Shown here: positions 8,989 through 18,394 of the stretch, one piece after another
Layout of the letters: each line of letters begins with the position of its first letter
Numbering within the stretch: position 1 is the stretch's first letter
Assembly: GCF_001542815.1 (NCBI RefSeq)
Contig: NZ_CP006992.1
Coordinates: 4,097,501-4,161,500, forward strand
Reading direction: 5' to 3'
DNA length: 64,000 nucleotides
Source of the DNA: Methylobacterium sp. AMS5
Lineage (GTDB): Bacteria > Pseudomonadota > Alphaproteobacteria > Rhizobiales > Beijerinckiaceae
Made by a program: the position numbers and the translations under genes
The notes under the pieces: model-generated
Database searches by the model: none
Told to the model about the DNA's origin: nothing
What the model saw: only the letters and a program-made list of their open reading frames with translations

Positions 8989-9612
8989 TCAGTAGAGGGT
9001 ATCGGCCAGACGCTGGGGCAATGCCCGATCATAGGCATCCCCATCGAACTCCGCACGCGACAGTGTTCGCAGGATGGAACCCGCGCTGGGAAGGTCATCC
9101 CGCGCGATATGGCTTTCCTGCTTCCAAAGTCCGGCGCGGATCACCGCACGACTGCACTGGAAGAACACGCTGCTCACGGTGATGCGGAGGATGGTTTTCG
9201 GGAGTTGCCCTGCCATTGTGAAACGCGCGAGCTGTTCGGTCCCCGCCAGTATCTCTGCCGTTCCGTTGACCCGCAATGTTTCGCCGATGCCGGGCACCAT
9301 GAACAGCAGCGCGACGCGCGGATCGGCAATGATGTTGCGCAGGCTGTCGATCCGGTTGTTCCCGCGCCTGTCGGGCAGCATCAGCGTCTTCTCGTCCTCG
9401 ATGTGAACGAAGCCCGCTGGGTCGCCACGCGGCGTGGCGTCCAACCCTCGCGGCCCGCACGTTGCCAGAACAGCGAACGGCGCCGCTTCGATGAAGGGGC
9501 GATAGATGGCGTGGATATGGTCCACCTCCTTGATGACCGAGGGGGGAGCCACGGGACCGTACAGAGCCCCAAGCTCTTCCAGCGTTCTGACGCTGTTGTT
9601 ATCGGCCGCCAT
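8989..9612 (-). CDS. PPOX-family (pyridoxamine-phosphate-oxidase-like) FMN-binding protein
   Basis: About 207 residues with the split-barrel flavin-binding pattern: PFAVLATCGPRGLDATPRGD, then KTLMLPDRRGNNRIDSLRN, then PRVALLFMVPGIGETLRVNG. This matches the MSMEG_1061-like group of the PPOX superfamily, which bind FMN, F420 or haem; the substrate is unknown. The AAGGAGAA box lies 5-8 bases before ATG 9612 but only 2-3 bases before the alternative ATG 9618, so 9612 is preferred. The gene is in a less GC-rich accessory-looking stretch beside the frameshifted P-loop gene and a dispersed repeat. Confidence 0.85.
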   Translation of the reverse strand: MAADNNSVRTLEELGALYGPVAPPSVIKEVDHIHAIYRPFIEAAPFAVLATCGPRGLDATPRGDPAGFVHIEDEKTLMLPDRRGNNRIDSLRNIIADPRVALLFMVPGIGETLRVNGTAEILAGTEQLARFTMAGQLPKTILRITVSSVFFQCSRAVIRAGLWKQESHIARDDLPSAGSILRTLSRAEFDGDAYDRALPQRLADTLY

Positions 9613-10055
9613 CACCATTTCTCCTTTTCAGGCCACCGCGTTTGCGAGAAGGGTGCGAGCGTGGTCATTGCTGCTGATCCAAGACGATGATTTAGGCTCT
9701 TGTTTTCGCATCATCTTTTTTCCGAAAGCCGGCAACCACCTTTCGAGACGATGCTCTAGACTGAATTTCGGCAAGAACCTCAGTATGGACAGTTTCGCCG
9801 TACTCCTCAACGTGCGCCTTCCAGAGAGCCTGTTCGACCGCTCGCTTATACTCGGCGCGCACATTGAGCCCAGGGCAGGCGCGCCTCGCGACGAAGAGCT
9901 TGCCGCCGAAGGATGCTGGTAAGGATCGCGGTACAGTCAACCTCGGAGTCGGCAAGGATAACCACGCGGCTCCGGCGCAACACCCGCACGCCGTTCCCCA
10001 GCCGATCGTGCGGTCGGCCTTTACCTCACCCGGCCCGTTCCCTAGCGTCCGGCCC
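9613..10055. other. intergenic stretch with dispersed repeat and possible gene remnant
   Basis: There is no convincing intact gene before xseA. The reverse strand carries a coding-looking segment ([20 protein letters not shown], then [18 protein letters not shown]) at about 9757-9880 with no credible start. Its last 19 codons to a stop at 9692 are supplied by the dispersed repeat at 9699-9755. I read it as the tail of a decayed gene. Confidence 0.45.
9699..9755 (-). repeat. dispersed intergenic repeat, copy 1
   Basis: Read on the reverse strand it starts AGCATCGTCTCGAAAGGTGG and ends GATGATGCGAAAACAAG, with an internal imperfect inverted repeat around CCGGCTTTCGG. It matches the sequence at 46211-46265 over about 55 bases with only a few differences. 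This type of element is widespread between genes in Rhizobiales. Confidence 0.8.
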
Positions 10056-11627
10056 ATGCCGCTCGTGCCCCCGCCACGTCCCGCGACCTCTGCCGCCGCC
10101 GTGCCGCCGCCGGGGGAGCCGGCGCCCTCGGCGCTGCTCCAGGCCAACACCCCCGAATGGTCGGTCGGCGATCTCGCCGCCGCCCTGAAGCGCACCCTGG
10201 AGGACGCCTTCGGGCATGTGCGCCTGCGCGGCGAGATCACGGGCTATCGCGGGCCGCACGGCTCGGGCCACGCCTACTTCTCGCTGAAAGACGGCTCGGC
10301 CAAGATCGACGCGGTGGTGTGGAAGGGCGTGCTCGGGCGCCTGCGCCAGAAGCCCAAGGAGGGGCTCGAGGTCGTCGCCACCGGCAAGATCACGGCCTTT
10401 GCCGGAAAATCCTCGTACCAGATCGTCATCGACTCGATGGAGCCCGCCGGCATCGGCGCCTGGATGGCGCTGCTGGAGGAGCGCAAGCGCCAGCTTGCGG
10501 CCGAGGGGCTGTTCGAGGCGGAGCGGAAGCGGCCGATCCCGTTCCTGCCGCGGGTGATCGGCGTCGTCACCTCGCCGACAGGCGCGGTGATCCGCGACAT
10601 CCTCCACCGGCTGGAGGACCGCTTTCCCCGCCCCGTGCTGGTCTGGCCGGTGCGGGTGCAGGGGGAGGGGGCGGCGGAAGAAATCGCCGCGGCGATCCGG
10701 GGCTTCAACGCGCTGTCGCCCGATGGCCCGATCCCGCGGCCGGACGTGCTGATCGTCGCCCGCGGCGGCGGCTCGATCGAGGATCTCTGGGCCTTCAACG
10801 AGGAGGCGGTGGTGCGCGCCGCCGCCGAGTCCGAGATCCCGCTGATCTCCGCCGTCGGCCACGAGACCGATACGACACTGATCGACTTCGCCTCCGACCG
10901 CCGCGCCCCGACGCCCACGGGCGCGGCCGAGATGGCGGTTCCGGTGCGGGCCGAACTCGCCGCCCAGGTCCACGATCTCGGCGCCCGGCAGGCGGGCACG
11001 ATGCTGCGGCGGATCGAGCGCGAGCGGGCGGATTTCCGGGCGCTGGTGCGGGCGATCCCCGGCGCCGACGCCTTCCTCGCCGTCAAGCGCCAGCGCCTCG
11101 ACCTCGCCGATGCGCGGCTGCGGCCGGCGCTCGCCGCCAACGCCCGCGATTCCCGCGAGCGCCTGAACCGCCTCGCCGATCGCCTCACCCGGCGCTCCCC
11201 GGCGATCGCGCTGGCCGAGGCGCGGGCACGGCTCGCTGCCATCGACCACCGTCCGCGCACCGCCATGAGCCGCATCGTCGAGCGCCGCCGCGACCGGCTC
11301 GACGCGCTTGGCAGCCTGCTCGGGGCGCTCAGCTACAAGGCCGTGCTGGCCCGCGGCTACGCGCTCGTGCGCGACACCGACGGCCTGCCGGTGCGCTCGG
11401 CCGCGGCCGCTGCCCAGGCCGCGCGGTTCCAACTGCAATTTGCCGACGGCGCTCTCTTTGCGCGCCCGGAGGAGGCTCCGGACGACCCCGTTGCGCCCCC
11501 CCTCGCCGACGCGCCGCCCTCGGCGCCGCGCCCGAAGCGCGCGCCTCGCCGGGCCGTGCCAGAGCCCGCACCGAAGCCTGAGAAGGCGGCGGCCGAACCG
11601 GCCGCGCGACAGGGGTCGCTGTTCTGA
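10056..11627 (+). CDS. xseA: exodeoxyribonuclease VII large subunit
   Basis: About 523 residues from ATG 10056 (MPLVPPPRP). An N-terminal OB-fold for DNA binding is seen at about 30-130 ([19 protein letters not shown], then VRLRGEI). The catalytic domain includes [35 protein letters not shown] and [21 protein letters not shown] long Arg/Ala-rich coiled-coil region follows, and a proline- and lysine-rich tail. XseA with the small subunit XseB degrades single-stranded DNA to oligonucleotides; XseB is not in this window. An extra 64 upstream codons are open but have no conserved character and overlap the repeat-bearing gap, so the shorter start is chosen. Confidence 0.97.
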   Translation: MPLVPPPRPATSAAAVPPPGEPAPSALLQANTPEWSVGDLAAALKRTLEDAFGHVRLRGEITGYRGPHGSGHAYFSLKDGSAKIDAVVWKGVLGRLRQKPKEGLEVVATGKITAFAGKSSYQIVIDSMEPAGIGAWMALLEERKRQLAAEGLFEAERKRPIPFLPRVIGVVTSPTGAVIRDILHRLEDRFPRPVLVWPVRVQGEGAAEEIAAAIRGFNALSPDGPIPRPDVLIVARGGGSIEDLWAFNEEAVVRAAAESEIPLISAVGHETDTTLIDFASDRRAPTPTGAAEMAVPVRAELAAQVHDLGARQAGTMLRRIERERADFRALVRAIPGADAFLAVKRQRLDLADARLRPALAANARDSRERLNRLADRLTRRSPAIALAEARARLAAIDHRPRTAMSRIVERRRDRLDALGSLLGALSYKAVLARGYALVRDTDGLPVRSAAAAAQAARFQLQFADGALFARPEEAPDDPVAPPLADAPPSAPRPKRAPRRAVPEPAPKPEKAAAEPAARQGSLF

Positions 11628-11683
11628 GCCATCCGAGCGGCTTCAATTATAGCGACTGGGCAAGCGCGGAGCCGTCCCCCGCC

Positions 11684-12061
11684 TCATGAAGTCCAGCGCA
11701 AGCGATACAGCAAGCGAGCGAACCCAAGCGCAAAGCCAAGCGTCACGAGCGCCGGCAACGCGACAGGTAGGGAGAAGGGCAGGAAGCTGACTGTCACGAA
11801 GCTTCCCCAAGTCCACCACCACGCAATGTTCAACCACAACGTGGGAAAACCATCTCGGCACTCGATGAAGATGATTAGGGCATCGGTGAAGTAACACTTT
11901 GCGCCCGGGGGAGGTGGGAAGTAGGGCAGGGCGAAGGACAAGTAGGTGCCCAAGCCGACGACGCCGACCCAGAGCACGAAACAGGCGAACTGAGCGGCAG
12001 TCAGGATCGGACGCTCAGCGAACCTCCGGCGGAATCTCCATCGCCATCCGCGCTCGACCAT
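11684..12061 (-). CDS. hypothetical multi-pass membrane protein
   Basis: A 125-residue protein. AGGAGG lies six bases before ATG 12061, which fixes the start. The N-terminus is basic (WRWRFRRRFAERP). Two or three hydrophobic segments follow: about 20-45 (FACFVLWVGVVGLGTYLSFA), a Trp-rich segment near 75-95 (LWLNIAWWWTWGSF) and about 97-115. The topology is that of a small inner-membrane protein. I do not recognise the family. It is convergent with xseA, whose stop is about 57 bases away. Confidence 0.7.
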   Translation of the reverse strand: MVERGWRWRFRRRFAERPILTAAQFACFVLWVGVVGLGTYLSFALPYFPPPPGAKCYFTDALIIFIECRDGFPTLWLNIAWWWTWGSFVTVSFLPFSLPVALPALVTLGFALGFARLLYRLRWTS

Positions 12062-12275
12062 CGCAACCTCCTGATTCGAGCCTCGCGCGAGACTACGAGA
12101 CATCAGGCCTTCACAACCAGAAGGATTGTCCATCTCAAGGACAACCATCCTTAGGCTCCCGCATCATCCCCTCCTTGCGCGGCGGGCACCTTGACCGGCA
12201 CGGCCACCTCTGCGACCGAGCGGCACGGCTCCTGCCTCACCGGCGGCGGGCCCCGGCATCCCGCAGGAGAGACGC

Positions 12276-12503
12276 GTGACCACGACGATCGACTCGGACC
12301 AGAAGCTCCACCTCGTCTTCGGCGGTGAGCTGGAGGATGTCTCGGGTGTGCGCTTCCGCGACGTGAAGGATCTCGACATCGTCGGCGTCTTTCCCGACTA
12401 CGCCTCGGCCCAGACCGCGTGGCGCTCGAAGGCGCAGGCCACCGTCGACAATGCGCAGACCCGCTACTTCATCGTCCACCTGCACCGCCTGCTCGAACCG
12501 TGA
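12276..12503 (+). CDS. DUF4170 domain protein
   Basis: A 75-residue soluble protein with a GTG start at 12276 preceded by AGGAGA. The sequence pattern LHLVFGGELEDVSGVRFRD, IVGVFPDYASAQTAWRSKAQ and the terminal YFIVHLHRLLEP match DUF4170, a small family restricted largely to Alphaproteobacteria. Its function is unknown. It is a single-gene unit upstream of prs on the same strand, with about 170 bases between them. Confidence 0.9.
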   Translation: MTTTIDSDQKLHLVFGGELEDVSGVRFRDVKDLDIVGVFPDYASAQTAWRSKAQATVDNAQTRYFIVHLHRLLEP

Positions 12504-12672
12504 TGGGGGCGGGGCAGGGCTTCACGCCTTGAAGTCCTTCTAACGAAGCCATTGTGAGGGCTGGGCCCCACTGGTATGAGCCGCGCGGCCGGATGCTTGT
12601 GCGGTCTCGGACGTAATCGTTTCGCGTAGCGTCCCGCGAATGACTTGCAGAGTGAGCCGAGAGACGCCCGGC

Positions 12673-13617
12673 ATGACGTCGTCCATCAAGATCATCGCCG
12701 GCAACGCGAGCCGTCCGCTGGCGGAAGCGATCGCCGGCTACCTCGAATTGCCGCTCGCGAACTGCATGGTCCGGCGCTTCGCCGACATGGAGATCTTCGT
12801 CGAGCTGCAGGAGAACGTGCGCGGCGAGGACGTGTTCATCGTCCAATCGACCTCGTTCCCGGCCAACGACCACCTGATGGAATTGCTGATCATGATCGAC
12901 GCGGCGCGTCGGTCCTCGGCGCGGCGCATCACGGCGGTGATCCCCTATTTCGGCTACGCCCGGCAGGACCGGCGCACCTCGGGCCGCACGCCGATCTCGG
13001 CCAAGCTCGTCTGCAACCTCATCACCGAGGCCGGCGCCGACCGGGTGCTGACGCTCGATCTCCACGCCGGACAGATCCAGGGCTTCTTCGACATCCCCAC
13101 CGACAACCTGTTCGCCGCGCCCGTGATGGTGCGCGACATCAAGGAGCGCCTGGCGCCCGGCGAGCGCATGGTGGTGTCGCCCGACGTCGGCGGCGTGGTG
13201 CGCGCCCGTGCGCTCGCCAAGCGCATCGACGCATCGCTGGCCATCGTCGACAAGCGCCGCGAGCGGGCGGGCGAATCGGAGGTGATGAACATCATCGGCG
13301 ACGTCGAGGGCCAGTCCTGCATCCTCGTGGACGACATCGTCGATTCCGGCGGCACGCTGGTGAACGCGGCCGAAGCTCTGCTCAACGCGGGCGCCAAGGA
13401 GGTCTCGGCCTACATCACCCACGGGGTGCTGTCGGGCGGCGCGGTCTCGCGCATCGCCGCCTCGCGGATGAAGGAACTCGTCATCACCGACTCGATCCTG
13501 CCGACGCAGGCGGTCAAGCTCGCCCGCAACATCCGCGTGATCTCGATCGCGCCGCTGCTCGGCGAAGCGATCGGGCGCACGGCGACGGAATCGAGCGTGT
13601 CGAGCCTGTTCACCTGA
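12673..13617 (+). CDS. prs: ribose-phosphate pyrophosphokinase (PRPP synthetase)
   Basis: A 314-residue enzyme making PRPP from ribose-5-phosphate and ATP for purine, pyrimidine, His and Trp synthesis. It starts [20 protein letters not shown], followed by the flexible-loop arginines ([18 protein letters not shown]), the divalent-metal/ATP region ([14 protein letters not shown]) and the PRPP-binding loop [13 protein letters not shown]. Start 12673 gives the standard N-terminus; an in-frame ATG 11 codons earlier is possible. Length is typical of class I PRPP synthetases. It is convergent with the response regulator (stop-to-stop 11 bases). Confidence 0.97.
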   Translation: MTSSIKIIAGNASRPLAEAIAGYLELPLANCMVRRFADMEIFVELQENVRGEDVFIVQSTSFPANDHLMELLIMIDAARRSSARRITAVIPYFGYARQDRRTSGRTPISAKLVCNLITEAGADRVLTLDLHAGQIQGFFDIPTDNLFAAPVMVRDIKERLAPGERMVVSPDVGGVVRARALAKRIDASLAIVDKRRERAGESEVMNIIGDVEGQSCILVDDIVDSGGTLVNAAEALLNAGAKEVSAYITHGVLSGGAVSRIAASRMKELVITDSILPTQAVKLARNIRVISIAPLLGEAIGRTATESSVSSLFT

Positions 13618-13628
13618 GCTGCCCCTGC

Positions 13629-14285
13629 TCAGGTTTCTGGACAGGTCCTGCGCATTATCAGCCCAGCCGAGATCGACAGCCAGACGAGGTCGGCGTCGGT
13701 TTGGGCGCGCAGTTTCGCCTTGATGCTCGAATGGTAATTCTGGACCGTCTTGGGGCTCAACGAGAGGGCATCGGCGATGCCGTCGGTTGTCATCCCAGAG
13801 GCGATCAACCCTAAGATCTCCACCTCGCGGGGACCCAGATCCTCGATCGGCGAGCGACGACCGGAGAGGCGCTCGGCGGCGATTTCGCGGGCGATGTCCT
13901 CGCTGACGGCTTGGCCTCCCCGCATCACCGTGCCCATGGCCGCGACGAGTTCGTGGGGCGGACTGCTCTTGGTAACGTAGCCGCAGGCACCGGCCTCGAA
14001 CGCCTTGAGGGCGAACGGCGTGCCCTGATGCATCGTGAAGACGAGGATACGCGCCGCCCGATCGTAGGCGCGGATGCGCCGGATCGCCTCAAGGCCGCTG
14101 GCGCCCGGCAAGCTGAGATCGAGAATGACGATGTCGGGCTTCAGCCGGCGGTAGTCGCGGTATGCGGCGGCCGCGCTCTCTGCTTCGGCGATTACCCGGT
14201 AGCCCGGCTGGCGCTCCAGAAGCTTGCGGTAGCCCGCCCGCACCACGGGGTGGTCATCGACGAGCAGGATCGTGGTGCCGCTCAC
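13629..14285 (-). CDS. NarL/FixJ-type response regulator
   Basis: 218 residues from a GTG at 14285. The receiver domain has the acidic pair (LLVDDHP), the phospho-acceptor Asp56 in VILDLSLPGASG, and Lys in GYVTKSSPP. A C-terminal LuxR-type helix-turn-helix (LGPREVEILGLIASGMTTDG and SLSPKTVQNYHSSIKAKL) follows. The GTG overlaps the TGA of the upstream kinase gene in a GTGA arrangement, indicating translational coupling and a cognate pair. The pair is divergent from xoxF, so control of xoxF or a related methanol-oxidation function is a reasonable inference but is not shown by sequence. Confidence 0.93.
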   Translation of the reverse strand: MSGTTILLVDDHPVVRAGYRKLLERQPGYRVIAEAESAAAAYRDYRRLKPDIVILDLSLPGASGLEAIRRIRAYDRAARILVFTMHQGTPFALKAFEAGACGYVTKSSPPHELVAAMGTVMRGGQAVSEDIAREIAAERLSGRRSPIEDLGPREVEILGLIASGMTTDGIADALSLSPKTVQNYHSSIKAKLRAQTDADLVWLSISAGLIMRRTCPET

Positions 14286-15715
14286 GCGAAGCGAGCCCCG
14301 GCCGGATCCGGCGCGGCGAGGGGGATAATGGCAGCGACGCGCACCCCGATCCCGCCCGCCGGCCGCTCGATCGAGAGCGAACCGCCCAGCGCAGCGACCC
14401 TCTCGCGGATGCCGACCAATCCGTATCCGGGCCGCGCTTCGAGGCATTCGGGCGCGCCCCCGCCATCATCCTCAACGGAGAGGGCAAGGCCACGGGCGGG
14501 GTCGTCGCCCTCGACCCGCAGGCGCACCTCGCTCGGGCGGCCATGGCGGACGGCATTGGTGAGGCATTCTTGGGCGACGCGATAGAGGCTCAAGGCCGCC
14601 TGCGTCGGCACGTGGCTTAGGTTGCCGACGATGTCGAGGCGGAAGGCGGGGATCGTCTCGAGTGCTGGAGCGGAGGTGCGGGCAGCGGCCCGCGCCACGC
14701 CGCGGGCGTTCCAGGTAGCGACCAAGTGGTCGAGGCAGCGCTCCAGCCCGACCTCATCAAGGTCCGGCGGCCGCAGGCGGGCGAGCGTGCTGCGCAGGGT
14801 GCTCATCATACGCTCCGTGATACCGGAGATCGCGCGGGCGTCCTCGGCGATGTCGGAGCGATCCTCCGCCGTGCCCGCGGCGATGGCCGCAGCGAGTGCC
14901 GAGGCCGCCGTGAGGCATTGGCCGAACTCATCGTGCAGGTCGCGCGCCAGCGCACGGCGCTCCTCCTCCTGCACTTGGAACAAGCGTCGGGTCAGCGCCG
15001 CGCGCTGGGCCGTGTTCTCGGCCAAGCGCTGCGTCAGGTCGTTGACGGCCCGCGCGATCAGCGCGAATTCCTGTGCCCGGAAGGCGGGCAGTCGCAGATC
15101 GTACGCGCCCCGCTCCATCCGGCGCAGGCTGCGCACGATCCGCTCGGCCGGCATCAGCGCATGGCCGATCACCAGGGTCGCGAGCAGGCCGATTCCTGCC
15201 GCCATAGCGGCTGCAACGCCCAAGGCTACGCTGACGACACGCCACGCCTGCCGCGCGGCAGCCCCGTGATCGGCGACCGCGATCACCTGCCCCGCATCGC
15301 GGCGGTGGAGGGTCACTGTGCGATTCACCGGAAGGCTGGGACCGAACAGGGCGGCATAGGCCGCATCGAACCAAGCGGGCGGGGCCGCGCCCATTCCCGA
15401 CCAACCACCGCAAAGCCGGCGCGGCGCCTCGTCGGTCCAGGCGAGGCTGACGCAGTAACCCGGCGCGATGACCCTGAGGGTCTCAGAGCTGCGCCAGTCG
15501 GGAAAGGCATATTTGGCGTCCCGTCCCGAGCTACCGCGCCATGTCAACTCGCGCCATGCGAGTTCGCGCGCCTCGCGCACCACGCGGTCGGCGGAGGCCG
15601 CCGCCTCGCCCTGGATCGTCCGGCTCACGTCCCACATGACCCATGCCGAGGCCGCAACAAGGCAGAGCACCACCACGCCGACCACGCGCAGGATCAGTCC
15701 CGTCAACAGGCGCAT
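14282..15715 (-). CDS. NarX/HisKA_3-type membrane sensor histidine kinase
   Basis: About 477 residues from ATG 15715 (MRLLTGLILRVVGVVVLCLV). TM1 is at about 5-25, a periplasmic sensor domain of about 135 residues with two or three Cys follows, and TM2 lies near 170-190. After this come a HAMP-like segment, a HisKA_3 domain with the phospho-His in RALARDLHDEFGQCL, and an ATPase domain with NAVRHG, DDGGG and GYGLVGIRERV. The last four bases overlap the response-regulator start. The sensor domain is not one I recognise. The gene is divergent from xoxF across about 220 bases. Confidence 0.92.
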   Translation of the reverse strand: MRLLTGLILRVVGVVVLCLVAASAWVMWDVSRTIQGEAAASADRVVREARELAWRELTWRGSSGRDAKYAFPDWRSSETLRVIAPGYCVSLAWTDEAPRRLCGGWSGMGAAPPAWFDAAYAALFGPSLPVNRTVTLHRRDAGQVIAVADHGAAARQAWRVVSVALGVAAAMAAGIGLLATLVIGHALMPAERIVRSLRRMERGAYDLRLPAFRAQEFALIARAVNDLTQRLAENTAQRAALTRRLFQVQEEERRALARDLHDEFGQCLTAASALAAAIAAGTAEDRSDIAEDARAISGITERMMSTLRSTLARLRPPDLDEVGLERCLDHLVATWNARGVARAAARTSAPALETIPAFRLDIVGNLSHVPTQAALSLYRVAQECLTNAVRHGRPSEVRLRVEGDDPARGLALSVEDDGGGAPECLEARPGYGLVGIRERVAALGGSLSIERPAGGIGVRVAAIIPLAAPDPAGARFA

Positions 15716-15840
15716 GGCCGGCCTCGTCTCCACCCTGAACGGAAAGGAGCCGCAGGCGCGGCCCCTTGGCAAGTCGCCGCGCCCGAAATCGGGAGAATCT
15801 CCCAAAACCGCTCGGGACTTCGTCCCTCCACCGCGACCGA

Positions 15841-15860
15841 TTCTTGAGATCTTCTTGAGA
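15841..15860 (+). promoter_or_regulatory. direct repeat in the kinase/xoxF divergent intergenic region
   Basis: Two identical 9-base units, TTCTTGAGA, are at 15841-15849 and 15852-15860. They are 11 bases apart start to start, about one helical turn. They lie about 78 bases before the xoxF ATG. Same-face direct repeats in a divergent promoter region are typical of a regulator-binding site; which protein binds is unknown. Confidence 0.4.
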
Positions 15861-15937
15861 ACGCCCGGTGGGACAGGGCGCCGCGCCGGCCGCCCCGACC
15901 GGGATTAACGACAACAGATGCCCGTGGAGGAACCCCG

Positions 15938-17722
15938 ATGAAACGCGTCTCGCTGCTGGCCCTGAGCCTCACCGCCGGCCTGTCGCCGGCCCATGCCAAT
16001 GAGGACGTGGCGAAGCGGATCGCCAACCCGGCGGAGCAGGTGCTCCAGACGGTCGACTACGCCAACACCCGTTATTCCAAGCTCGACCAAATCAACGCTT
16101 CCAACGTCAAGAACCTGCAGGTGGCCTGGAGCTTCTCGACCGGCGTGCTGCGCGGCCACGAGGGCTCCCCGCTCGTCGTCGGCAATATGATGTACCTGCA
16201 CACACCCTTCCCGAATCTCGTCTACGCACTCGATCTCGATCAGGGCGGCAAGATCGTATGGAAGTACGAGCCGAAGCAGGATGCCTCCGTCATTCCGGTG
16301 ATGTGCTGCGACACGGTCTATCGCGGGCTCGCCTACGCCGACGGCGCGATCATCCTGCATCAGGCCGACACAACGCTGGTCTCACTCGACGCCAAGTCCG
16401 GAAAGGTCAACTGGTCCGTCAAGAACGGGGATTCGAAGATCGGCGAGACCAACACCGCCACCGTCCTGCCGGTGAAGGACAAGATCATCGTCGGCATCTC
16501 GGGGGCTGAATACGGCATCCGCGGCCACATCACCGCCTACGACGCCAAGACCGGCAAACGGGTCTGGCGCGGCTACTCGGTCGGGCCCGACGACGAGATG
16601 CTGGTCGATCCTCAAAGAACCACCGAACTCGGCAAGCCGGTTGGCAAGGATTCCTCGCTGAAGACCTGGGAGGGCGATCAGTGGAAGACCGGGGGTGGTG
16701 CGACTTGGGGCTGGTACTCCTACGATCCGAAGCTGAACCTCGTCTATTACGGCACCGCCAACCCCTCGACCTGGAACCCGAAGCAGCGTCCAGGCGACAA
16801 CAAGTGGACGATGGCGATCTTCGCCCGCGATCCCGATACGGGCATGGCCCGGTGGATCTACCAGATGACTCCCCACGACGAGTGGGACTTCGACGGCATC
16901 AACGAAATGGTCCTTACGGATCAGAAGGTCGACGGCAAGGAGCGCCCGCTGCTGACGCACTTCGACCGCAACGGCTTCGCCTACACCCTCGACCGCGCCA
17001 CCGGCGAACTCTTGGTGGCGGAGAAATTCGATCCGGTGGTGAACTGGGCCTCCAAGGTCGATCTCAAGACGGGACGTCCGCAGGTGGTGGCAAAGTACTC
17101 GACCGACCAGAACGGCGAGGACGTCAACACCAAGGGGATCTGCCCGGCAGCCCTCGGCACGAAGGACCAGCAGCCGGCGGCGTTCTCGCCCAAGACGCAG
17201 CTCTTCTACGTGCCGACCAACCATGTCTGCATGGACTACGAGCCGTTCCGGGTGAGCTACACCCCGGGCCAGCCCTATGTCGGCGCCACCGTATCGATGT
17301 ACCCGGCCCCCGGCTCGCATGGCGGCATGGGCAACTTCGTCGCCTGGGACAACATCGCGGGTAAGATCAAGTGGTCAAACCCCGAACCGTTCTCGGTCTG
17401 GTCGGGTGCGCTCGCCACCGCTGGCGACGTGGTCTTCTACGGTACGCTCGAAGGCTACCTGAAGGCGGTCGATGCCAAGTCAGGCAAGGAACTCTACCAG
17501 TTCAAGACGGCGTCCGGCATCATCGGCAACGTGATGACCTACGAGCACAGGGGCAAGCAGCACATCGCCGTGCTCTCGGGTGTCGGTGGCTGGGCCGGCA
17601 TCGGCCTCGCAGCCGGCCTGACCGACCCGAATGCCGGCCTCGGCGCCGTAGGTGGCTATGCGGGCTTGGCCCAGTATACCAATCTCGGTGGCCAACTCAC
17701 GGTCTTCGCGCTGCCGAACTGA
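15938..17722 (+). CDS. xoxF: XoxF-type lanthanide-dependent PQQ methanol dehydrogenase
   Basis: A 594-residue periplasmic quinoprotein oxidising methanol, and possibly formaldehyde, passing electrons to a c-type cytochrome. A signal peptide is clear ([20 protein letters not shown], cleavage before Asn21). The PQQ-contacting vicinal Cys123-Cys124 is present (VMCCDT). The catalytic Asp317 is followed by Asp319 in WDFDGINE; the second Asp is the lanthanide-coordinating residue that separates XoxF from calcium-type MxaF, which has Ala there. A strong ribosome-binding site (GGAGG) precedes the ATG. No xoxG cytochrome or xoxJ follows, unlike the usual xoxFGJ operon, so this resembles the solitary second xoxF copy of some Methylobacterium. 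It ends in an intrinsic terminator and is divergent from a two-component pair. Confidence 0.97.
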   Translation: MKRVSLLALSLTAGLSPAHANEDVAKRIANPAEQVLQTVDYANTRYSKLDQINASNVKNLQVAWSFSTGVLRGHEGSPLVVGNMMYLHTPFPNLVYALDLDQGGKIVWKYEPKQDASVIPVMCCDTVYRGLAYADGAIILHQADTTLVSLDAKSGKVNWSVKNGDSKIGETNTATVLPVKDKIIVGISGAEYGIRGHITAYDAKTGKRVWRGYSVGPDDEMLVDPQRTTELGKPVGKDSSLKTWEGDQWKTGGGATWGWYSYDPKLNLVYYGTANPSTWNPKQRPGDNKWTMAIFARDPDTGMARWIYQMTPHDEWDFDGINEMVLTDQKVDGKERPLLTHFDRNGFAYTLDRATGELLVAEKFDPVVNWASKVDLKTGRPQVVAKYSTDQNGEDVNTKGICPAALGTKDQQPAAFSPKTQLFYVPTNHVCMDYEPFRVSYTPGQPYVGATVSMYPAPGSHGGMGNFVAWDNIAGKIKWSNPEPFSVWSGALATAGDVVFYGTLEGYLKAVDAKSGKELYQFKTASGIIGNVMTYEHRGKQHIAVLSGVGGWAGIGLAAGLTDPNAGLGAVGGYAGLAQYTNLGGQLTVFALPN

Positions 17723-17854
17723 ACCCGCTGCAAGGCGCGGGCCTCCTCCCGCGCCTCCGGCCTGACGCGAGGGGCATGTTTGCGACGAAACGACTGGTTC
17801 CCGCCCCGCTCGGCAGCGACATCCTCCGGCCCCTCGGCTAAGCGGACGGGACCA

Positions 17855-17890
17855 CGGCGCGCTCCCACTCACGGGAGGCGCCGTTTTTTT
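17855..17890 (+). terminator. rho-independent terminator after xoxF
   Basis: A stem CGGCGC(g)CTCCC pairs with GGGAG-GCGCCG around a short ACTCAC loop, with one bulged base, and runs straight into seven T. It lies about 130 bases after the xoxF stop and also faces the end of the Gre-family gene. Confidence 0.85.
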
Positions 17891-17909
17891 GCTCAGCGAG
17901 CGGATTGTC

Positions 17910-18374
17910 TCAGCAGATCTCGGCGATCTCGAACTCGTGGTCGTTGACCGTCACGGTGTCGCCGACGCCCTTGCCGGTGAGCGCTTGGGCCAGCGGCGCG
18001 ACGTAGGAGATCGAGCCGGCGGTCGGATCGGCCTCGTCCTCGCCGACGATACGGAAGGTCTGCCGCGTATCGTCCTCGCGCAGCACGGTCACCGTCGCGC
18101 CGAAACGCACGGTATCGCCCTCCAACGCTTCGACCGGTTCGGCCGAGTTCTTCCGCGCGGCCCAATAGCGCAGATCGCGCGAAACACGGGTGTGGTCGGC
18201 CTTGTCCTGCTGCGGCGAGAGGCCGGACAGCTCCGCCTCCAATCGCGCCACCTCGGCTTCGATCTGCGCAAGGCCCTCGGGGGTCACGTAGTTGGTGTGG
18301 GAGGAGATGGGCCGATCGGGAAGATCCTCGAAGGCCTCGCCACCTTCCGGCTCACGGACGAATGCTCTGCTCAT
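17910..18374 (-). CDS. GreA/GreB-family transcription factor
   Basis: A 154-residue protein. The N-terminal portion (NYVTPEGLAQIEAEVARLEA, then LRYWAARKNSAEPVE) forms the expected helical hairpin. The C-terminal FKBP-like Gre domain has GATVTVLREDDTRQTFRIVG, SYVAPLAQALTGKGVGDTV and a beta-strand-rich end. Gre factors bind RNA polymerase and stimulate cleavage of backtracked RNA. The acidic tip residues are replaced by a different hairpin sequence, so this may be a paralogue of the main GreA rather than the principal factor. It is upstream of no obvious partner; the AcuI-like gene lies immediately behind it on the same strand. Confidence 0.85.
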   Translation of the reverse strand: MSRAFVREPEGGEAFEDLPDRPISSHTNYVTPEGLAQIEAEVARLEAELSGLSPQQDKADHTRVSRDLRYWAARKNSAEPVEALEGDTVRFGATVTVLREDDTRQTFRIVGEDEADPTAGSISYVAPLAQALTGKGVGDTVTVNDHEFEIAEIC

Positions 18375-18394
18375 AAAATACGCAATGCCTAACC

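Noticed and set aside
9864..10055. Longer N-terminus for xseA
   Set aside because: The 64 extra codons carry no conserved sequence and overlap the remnant-bearing gap; the start at 10056 matches the family.
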